64,000 bases of DNA, taken from NCBI GenBank assembly GCA_963921825.1, contig OY997592.1:52658336-52722335 (forward strand), written 5' to 3'. The position numbers and the translations under genes were made by a program. The DNA is from Erodium maritimum (lineage: Eukaryota; Streptophyta; Magnoliopsida; Geraniales; Geraniaceae). The notes beneath the pieces were generated by a model. It was not told the DNA's origin. It made no database searches and saw nothing but the letters and a program-made list of their open reading frames with translations. Below, piece by piece: positions 56,341 to 64,000 of the stretch (its first letter is position 1; every line of letters starts with the position of its first letter).

Positions 56341-56846
56341 CGCCGGAATTAACCCAACCCGATCATATCCCACAATGTGGAACCTGAAACATAATTAATT
56401 ATTTTTTTCAAATTAATTTCAATTTTATATAGCATTTGATGTTTTAATAAAATATTTAATTAAATCAGTAAAATATCAATTTAACATATAGTAGTATTCA
56501 TTTACGAACACAATTTATTTTAAGAACTGTAAAATTTAATTTTGCACAATTAATATATGGTTTGATAGTCTAATTTGATCATCCGGTTTAACCTGTTATA
56601 CACGCTCTGAGTCTTACACCTCGATTACGATTCTTATTGGGACGAATAGATTTGCGAATTTTTTACGGCCACCACCAGTGGGGCAAATTGAAAAACGGGT
56701 AATTCCGGTCCAGGGGTAAAAAATACCCCTACGTCGGTTTGTTGAGCCCTACTCGATCCAACTCAGTGAGGCAGGCTTTGCACTACACCCGCCATAAAAG
56801 TTTTAGGCGCGACCCGCTTTCTCTCGCTCGCTCGCCAGAATCGAAA
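56341..56846. promoter_or_regulatory. Shared intergenic region between LIS and RAD4
   Basis: About 500 bp between divergent genes, so probably both promoters lie here. attgg (inverted CCAAT) occurs near 56636. A C/T-rich leader (tttctctcgctcgctcgcc) precedes the RAD4 ATG. No gene is seen. Confidence 0.55.
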
Positions 56847-59800
56847 ATGCAGACGAGAAACAACTCCAAATCGTCGCCCGGTACACTCCCACTAAAAACG
56901 AATGTTTTTTATCTTCTGAATTTGAATTTGAACCATATGATTTATATTCTTGATATAGCCATACGAAAAACAATCGCATTCGTTTCCACGAGCTTGCAAT
57001 TTCCTTCGAGATTGTCCCCCTTTTGGGTTTTGTGTTCACGGTATGCGAGTGATGTCATTGATGATTGAGCTTTTAGGTTGAGGACCTTGAAAAGGTTAAA
57101 ACTCTTTTTAGGGTGAACAGAAGTTTCATGGCTTTGCTGATGGGTGATTCGTGTTGAGTTTATTGGTCTGTTTGGTGGTTCTACTATTCCCTCGAATGTG
57201 AATCATCAATGGAGCTTGTTCCTTTTTCAGTTTTTATAGATACCCTTTTAAGAACTGAGTTGAATGTTTTCTTCTTGTAAAAGTAGAATACTATAGACTG
57301 CTGAAAATTGATACTTTTAATTCATCTTGTTTAACCTAAACAAGTTTACAAACACAGAAGATTGAGAAAGCTTGTTAGAAGCTTACAAATGGTTGACAGA
57401 TCTTGGTTCCAAGGAGTGATAATAGTTGATGTTGGATTTGAAATCAAAATAAGATGACATATTATTTTACTGCATCTTTGGCAAGTGTCAGCAAGAAAAA
57501 TCATATACAACAAATCTTTGATTATAATTAGGGTTTGGTTTCACAATATTTTACTCATTAATGTATTCTTTGGGGCAGGTACTGGCAGTGCAATGAAAGC
57601 TCCACGAAATACTGAAACTCGAGGCCATTCAGAGTCACTGAATGATAATGGTTTGCTATTTCACTCTCACATCAAAGCTTTTATTGATTCAATTATATCA
57701 CGTTTCTCATCTTAGGCAAGTGTAAACAAAATATCTTATGTGACTAGTGTTTAGTTATAATTAGTTATCACTTATCAGTTTCAGGAACTCTGGCTGACAT
57801 ATCAAAGGAGGCTGTAGGCAAACTTCTGAGACGTGTTAACTCACGCAACACATCACGGATGAAGACACCAGATAAATCTATTCAAAGAGACGAATCTATT
57901 GGCAGGGTATGCCCTGTCAACTTATAGTTTTATTTTAGTGCATGTTGTAGAATTTCGAAAATAAATTTTGGAGACTTGTGATACTCATTATTAGGAATTT
58001 AATTTGCTGCTTTCCCTTCTAGTTCCTTAAATATTAAAGCTTTTTTCTTTCTATTTCTATTACATTTATTTTCAGCCAGAGAGTGCAGCAAAAAGAAATG
58101 GCAGAGAATTTACAGAGACAAAGTTCACCTTGAATTCTTCAGTTCCTGAAGTTGGTACAAGTAGTGGTAAAAAAATAAATATTTCAAATGAAGAGAAAGT
58201 TGAACCAAAAAGTTTTCTACACTATTTGGAAAGTGAAAATGAAGAGACAGATGAATCAGATTGGGAAGATGGTTCAATTCCCATTGCAAATCATACAAAG
58301 GGGAGTGTAGACGGCTTAACTATTGAATTTAGTAACGTCCAGAGTTCTGCTGGACAGAACCCCACTCGCCGAGTTTCTGCAGAAGACAGGGTGAATGATT
58401 TTATAATTGTCATGTTTTTATCTGATATTAACTTCTTTATTCTCGTTTAAACAGAATATCAAATGGTTTGGTTTCCTTCAGGAATTGGCTAAGCTCGTGC
58501 ATAAGGTTCATTTGCTTTGTTTACTTGGACGTGGAAGGTTAATTGACAATGCTTGCGATGACCCTCTTATCCAGGTTACTTTTGTTTACACAATGCTGTA
58601 TCATTTAATGCTCTGTGTATATTTCTTGTGCATGGGCACTGTTATTGCTGTGTTACCAGCAAAGTCTGGTCACAACTCCCCAGGTTTGCTTTTTGGTTGG
58701 GTATAGCACCTTATGTTTGTGGTGTGCTGCATATCCTAGTTTTCAGAGGTGCTCGCATTTTAAAAAGTAAAGTAAAAGTCACATTTAAGCGCACTGTATA
58801 ACGCAATAAAATCTATTTTAACTTTTAGAGCCATGGATGAGAAACTGGACTGTCATGGACTAATGGGTGGTGAATCTACATACTGCCAAATTTTTGTCAA
58901 GGAAAGGAATCTTAGAAATCAAATATGAGTACCTGAAAGGAATTTATATCATTAGTTCCCAACGACCGAAAGCCCCGTATAGGCATATCATAGTGTCTTT
59001 GAGTTATGCCTTTGAAAAATGAAGGTGGTAGATTTCTCTTACTTGTTTTCTACCAATAGCTTTGATTCTGAGTAATAAGTAATAACCTACTCATTTAGCT
59101 TTTACGGGCATGGTGATTTACACCTGGCTTGTTTTTCCCATCTATAATTATTTTAGTTGTAGAGTTTATGAGCAAATATTATGTTATTGGCAGGCTGCAT
59201 TACTATCTCTTCTACCAAAACACTTGCTGGAATTATCGGAAGTAGCAAAACCTTCTGCTAGATCTCTGAGTCTTCTTGTTAATTGGGTATGCTTTCAATT
59301 TTTATTTTTCAAGTCAATTTAGATGTATGACTGAGGAAATAGCTGTGCTTGAGCTGGTTTACCACATTCTCCGTCGTTAATGCCAATACTTAAAACCTGC
59401 AGTTTCATATCAACTTTCGCGTTAGAGGCCCTACTAGTACTGAGAGATCATTTCATTCAGCTTTAGCCTGTGCACTTGAAGCTCATGAAGGCACTCCAGA
59501 AGAGGTAATTTCTCGATCTCTTTACGCTGAGAACTTCCTATACGGCATATGCATACCATGCTAAAATTCACATGTGTTCCGTATTTTATGCGTGTTCCTA
59601 ATAACTTAGATATGATGTAGTTGGTACTTCTGTTCCGTCAACAAGTTTCCTGTATCAAGTGCTACTTTGATACTCCCTATGTCCCATAATAACGTCTGAC
59701 CTCTCAGAAAATCAATAATAATTTCATTAGCAATGTACATCCATGATTACATTCTAAGTGTGAATCTTCGACTGGGTTATCAGAAGGCATTTGATGTACT

Positions 59801-62800
59801 TCCAGTGCTGATGTCAATTAGCATTTTGGATTTACCATCAAAGATGTGGATAGATGAAGAGATTTTGTTGATTAAATATCAGGTCTCTGATTCAAATCCT
59901 CTTACTATGGTGTCAATTGTCTATAAAAGAAGCCCTCTGTAATTGTCTGTAAAATTTCTTTCTGGTTAAATTTGCTAAACTCTTGGTCAATTATCTTACA
60001 TGTACACGTCCACAGTTTTTGATGATTGATTCGGTAATTCTTTGTTTTCGAAGATTGATTGTTACTCTCGCACATAGGATTTAGAATATATTCAGAATAC
60101 AATTTGATTACAATAAAGATGCAATTAAAGTATGCTGGTAGATGCATGGAACCAAATAAATGTAAAGCATATCGCATACCTCTTTGAGGAAACATTACAA
60201 TGTTACATTTTTTTTTTGCAGGTTGCTGCATTGTCTGTGGCCTTATTTAGAGCTTTGAAACTCACAACCCGGTATGGTCTTGTAGCAAATGGCAAATTCT
60301 GTGGTTAATTTGCAAAGCTCTTCTTGTAATACTTCATATATGTTCGTCAAGTAATTTCAAATATCTTGTTTTTATGTAAACTAATTTTCCTATTAAATAG
60401 ATTACAATATATCAAAGAAAATCCCCCCTAAACCCTAACCTGTCCCCAAGCAGGTATCCATAGGATTCGAAAATCTAACCTCTTATGGGTTAGAGTGCCT
60501 GCTTGACCACTAGGTCAACCTTAGTGGGCTTTTCAAATATCTTATTGATGTTGTACTGTTTCTTATATTTAAACTCACTACATCATTTTTCGAGGATAAT
60601 ATGTGAGGATTCAATCCAAGCAGAAGCCATTTAACTCCTGTAAAATTGGAACTGAGCTTATGAGAGACCTTTCATCAGTTTTCTAACATATTTGCTCTTC
60701 TTGTTACTAAACTCATCAGTGAGCTAGCTATGCTAGAAATGCATCATAAATTAGGTCACCTATTTAAAGTTTTGTTTTCTAAAAGGAAGTGATAATGCTT
60801 GAATAGTTCCAATGCAATCTTATAAATTGAAATTTTACTGCTTTTAAATTAGTTAATATTGTAAAAGAATTTTTTGAGTTGGAGTGTAAATGTGTTCTGC
60901 TCAAATGTTCTTGCTTGGGTAAGTCTTTTTGCTCAAAAGTTAGTGTCTTTCTTACTTTGTACTTTCTGTTATTTATTTTTACTTTTTCTGGCAATTGCTC
61001 ATACTTGATCTTTTTCTAATTCTATTTAGCCAATTCATTTTATTAGCGGAGCCATTGGAATAAACTGTCGGTATTGTATGAACTTTGACCCCCTTTATTT
61101 ACTCAAAAGTTGCCCTTTTTCCAGGTTTGTGTGCATTCTGGATGCTGCTTCTATAAAGCCAGGTGCTGACAACTCCAAGTCCCTTAGACAAGATGCAAGC
61201 AGGGCAGGGGGTGTATTTAATACTTCAACACTAATGGTGTCTGGAGAAAAACAAGTTTCTTTGTCTCCCGTTAAATCATTTTCACATGATGGGAGCGATA
61301 AAATGGCAGATATGTTAGCCAGCAAGGCAGAGAATGAGGCTAAAGAAGCATGCATTGACAAGAAATCTCAGGGAAGAAAGAGGAGAGGGGATCTTGAGTT
61401 CGAGATGCAGTTGGAGATGGCTCTTGCCGCTACAGCAACTGCAACCAAGTACGCAAATGAGATGAATAGTAAATCATCAAGTCTTGTTTCTGCGTCAAAA
61501 AGAGTCAAGAGGATTTCAACTGAAGAATCACCATCTTCCTCCCATGGAATCTCTACTGCTATAGGATCAAAAAAAGTAGGAGCTCCTCTGTATTGGGCAG
61601 AAGTATACTGTGATGGCGAGAACTTAACTGGAAGGTGGGTTCATGTTGATGCTGTCAATGCCATTATTGACGGGGAACAAAAGGTAGAAGCTGCTGCTGC
61701 TGCATGCAAGACGCATTTGAGATATGTAGTTGCATTTGCTGGTCGAGGGGCAAAAGATGTGAGCCGCAGGTTATGCATCCTCCTTTTTTCATTATCATTC
61801 ATCAACTTTGTGGTTTGAATATGCTGCATTATAACTGAGGCTTTAACATCACCTTTTCTTCCTCAATACAGCGTTGGCTTCCTAATAGAGTTTAGATACG
61901 GTTTGCATATTTTCTTTATGATTATGGATGAACATGCAACTCTTGTACACCTACTGGAATATTGCTTTTGAGTTGTTTATTTTATGATCACCACCATCTA
62001 AATAATTCATTTAAATACTACCTCTCAAATAAACTTGGTTTAGGCTTAAGTCCAGGAAATTTCATTTAGTTAACCTTGTACACATAGCCAAATAGACTGT
62101 CTTCAAACTATCCCTGTAGATGAAATGAAACTTGTAGATGAAATCAAACTTGAAACGGATGAAGGGGGCTCTTATTTGTACTTTCATATCTTTCAGGTAC
62201 TGTACAAAATGGTACAAGATAGAAAAAAAACGAGTAGATTCGAATTGGTGGAATTCGGTGTTGGCACCATTGACTGAGTTAGAGTCTGCAGCAACTGGAG
62301 GTATGATCCATATGGACAAGCCCCACAAAGAAGCCTCGAGTGAAAATGTAAAAGTAAAAGCATCAGGAATATCTGAACCCTGTAACCGGGATGATCTTGA
62401 CCAGCTTGATTCCCTTAAGAAGTCAAATATAGGGGAAAATACTGACAAAGAACCTTCCATGAGAAATTCTTTTGCTGCCTCCAGGAACTCTCTGGAGGAT
62501 ATGGAGTTAGAAACAAGGGCATTAACTGAACCTCTTCCTACTAATCAGCAGGTATAGTGAATTGATATGGTTCGGTCAACAAAAACCTTTGTATACCATT
62601 CATTATTGTACTTATCCTCCTAATTGCAGGCCTACCGAACTCACCGACTTTATGCCATTGAAAAATGGCTCACAAAGCGTCAGATACTTTATCCAAAAGG
62701 TCCCGTTGTGGGAGTATGTTCTGGCCATCTAGTTTATCCTCGGACATGTGTGCAAACACTGAATACAAAACAAAGATGGCTGCGTGAGGGGCTGCAAGTT

Positions 62801-63806
62801 AAACCCAATGAGCTTCCTGCAAAGGTCTAGCCTGGTTAATGTGATTCCAAAGTTTCTATTCTGTCACACTGAAATTAATCTTCTTGCTTCAGGTGTTGAA
62901 GTGTTCTGCAAAGCCCAGAATATCACAATTTTCTGAAGCTGATGCCGAGGAAGTTACTGAAGGAAATACTGAACTTTATGGGAAGTGGCAGATGGAACCA
63001 TTGAATCTGCCTTGTGCAGTTAATGGAATTGTGCCAAAGGTGCATTTCTTGTTAATAAACTATTACAAATTAGGTCGTTCTTATATTCAATACACTTATT
63101 CACTCACTGTGCAACACTGTATGTCACATATAGAATGAGCGTGGTCAAGTGGAAGTGTGGTCTGAGAAGTGCCTTCCCCCAGGGACTGTGCACTTGCCGT
63201 TGCCAAGAATATTCTCTGTTGCAAAGAAGCTGGGAATTGATTATGCACCTGCCATGGTTGGATTTGAATTCAGAAATGGCCGCTCTAATCCTGTATTTGA
63301 GGGTATAGTGGTGTGCACTGAGTTCAAGGATGTGATCTTAGAGGTATTTATACGAAACTCTTTGAAATTGATCTCTTTGGTCTGCTCCTAGTTTTTGAAT
63401 CCAGATATTTTGTTTACACTAGGCATATTCAGAGGAAGAAGAAAGAAGAGTGGCTGAAGAGAAGAGGAGATCCGAAAGTCTAGCTATTTCTAGGTGGTAT
63501 CAGCTTCTTGCTTCCATGATAACTAGGCAGAGATTGAACGAGCGATACGGGGCAGATGGGTCATCATCAGAGATATCTAATGCCGTAGAAGAAAAGAAGG
63601 ATGTAAATCCCAAGGCAGATAACGGGAGTCGCTCGGAGGGTCAGCAAGGAAAGAAACGGGGTGTTCAGTCGAGTGTTGGTTATATGGCAGTGAGAGAAAA
63701 TCACGAGCATGTGTTTTTGGCGGAGGATCAGAGTTTTGATGAGGAGAGCATGGTGATGACCAGGAAATGCCGCTGTGGATTCTCGGTTGAAGTGGAGGAA
63801 TTGTAG
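56847..63806 (+). CDS. RAD4: DNA repair protein RAD4/XPC homologue, 14 exons
   Basis: The nuclear damage sensor that starts global-genome nucleotide excision repair, acting with RAD23 and centrin. Exons: 56847-56880, 57579-57650, 57785-57906, 58076-58390, 58482-58574, 59194-59286, 59403-59504, 60222-60271, 61125-61769, 62197-62551, 62630-62824, 62893-63039, 63134-63343, 63423-63806. The total is 938 aa with phases consistent at every junction. The transglutaminase-like domain is built from exons 5-10 (LAKLVHKVHLLCLLGRGRL, HINFRVRG, VAALSVALFRALKLTTR, VGAPLYWAEVYCDGENLTGR, RWVHVDAVNAIID). BHD1-3 follow (LETRALTEPLPTNQQAYRTH, PRTCVQTLNTKQRWLREGL, ELYGKWQMEPLNLPCAVNG, PPGTVHLPLPRIFSVAKKLG, DYAPAMVGFEFRNGRSNPVF). 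It ends CRCGFSVEVEEL, as in the Arabidopsis protein. Exon 1 encodes only 11 codons plus one base. Confidence 0.95.
60368..60530 (-). mobile_element. tRNA-derived SINE in RAD4 intron 8 (163 bp)
   Basis: On the minus strand the head reads gttgacctagtggtcaagc (A-box-like). About 35 bases on, ttttcgaatcct is B-box-like. The tail is A/T-rich. Perfect 13-bp direct repeats TTTCAAATATCTT flank it (60355-60367, 60531-60543). These are the marks of a plant SINE. Confidence 0.82.
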
Positions 63807-64000
63807 TAAATGAAGATGTGCTTGTGATATGCAGCTCAGGTTCTGTAGAAAGTAGAGGCATGTGTTCTTCTATCAGCCTAACATGGTAGTTGGGTGGTCT
63901 GTAAAAAGTCGTTAGTTGATTCCAAGTTGATTGTACCATAAGAACAGAACACCTCCCATTATCTCTTTATTAGGAAAGAGTGTATGTAATTCACCAATCA
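63807..64000 (+). other. RAD4 3' UTR and window end
   Basis: The stop TAG is at 63804-63806. The rest is probably 3' UTR. I see no canonical AATAAA signal before the window ends. Confidence 0.5.

Noticed and set aside
59690..59720. Stowaway-like start (tactccctatgtcccataa) in RAD4 intron 7
   Set aside because: No matching right end or second TA was found nearby. At best it is a truncated remnant.
60400..60530. Functional tRNA gene on the minus strand
   Set aside because: The boxes are degenerate, no cloverleaf can be drawn with confidence, and flanking target duplications indicate a SINE.
1..64000. CRISPR arrays, bacterial operons, rRNA genes
   Set aside because: The tandem repeats found are LTR minisatellites without unique spacers. 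Spliced plant genes fill the rest. No rRNA sequence was recognised.

Overview
The window is nuclear DNA from a flowering plant, most likely a eudicot. The evidence is the set of spliced host genes with plant-specific relatives (a fasciclin-like arabinogalactan protein, a LACHESIS/PRP4 splicing factor, a RAD4/XPC repair protein and a class 3 lipase), GT-AG introns, and a dense load of plant transposons (Ty3/gypsy chromoviruses, Ty1/copia, LINEs, PIF/Harbinger-type elements, MULE-like fold-back MITEs, a SINE). I cannot name the species from sequence alone.

Layout. 1-13.3 kb is transposon debris: a Reina-like chromovirus pol with a one-base frameshift (1-2.08 kb), a collapsed Tekay-like element between short direct repeats (2.8-4.5 kb), a LINE ORF1-like pseudogene with RRM and AT-hook (5.2-7.3 kb), and a decayed SANT/Myb-type Harbinger accessory gene (8.4-12.9 kb) split by the end of a Tekay-type element (8.96-11.95 kb). 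14.9-18.5 kb is a two-exon FLA gene (461 aa) whose short last exon lies across a 2.2 kb intron. 19.6-26.8 kb holds decayed LINE and copia remnants. 26.9-43.8 kb holds two neighbouring Harbinger-type elements, each with TTA target duplications and terminal inverted repeats. The second carries two different SANT-domain genes and no transposase, and its first gene is split by a complete 11.79 kb Tekay chromovirus. That retrotransposon has 3,146-bp LTRs that look nearly identical, a 5-bp target duplication, and an uninterrupted gag-pol frame, so it inserted recently.

44.4-64 kb is the gene-rich part: a five-exon class 3 lipase (447 aa), an ALY/REF mRNA-export gene fragment, a GC-rich repeat insert, a MULE-like element, then a head-to-head pair of nuclear genes. 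LACHESIS/PRP4 (minus strand, five coding exons, 581 aa) works in the U4/U6 snRNP; RAD4/XPC (plus strand, 14 exons, 938 aa) recognises DNA lesions in nucleotide excision repair. MITEs and a SINE sit in their introns without breaking the coding frames.

Exon joins were read by eye from splice signals, phase and family resemblance. No alignment or database search was run.
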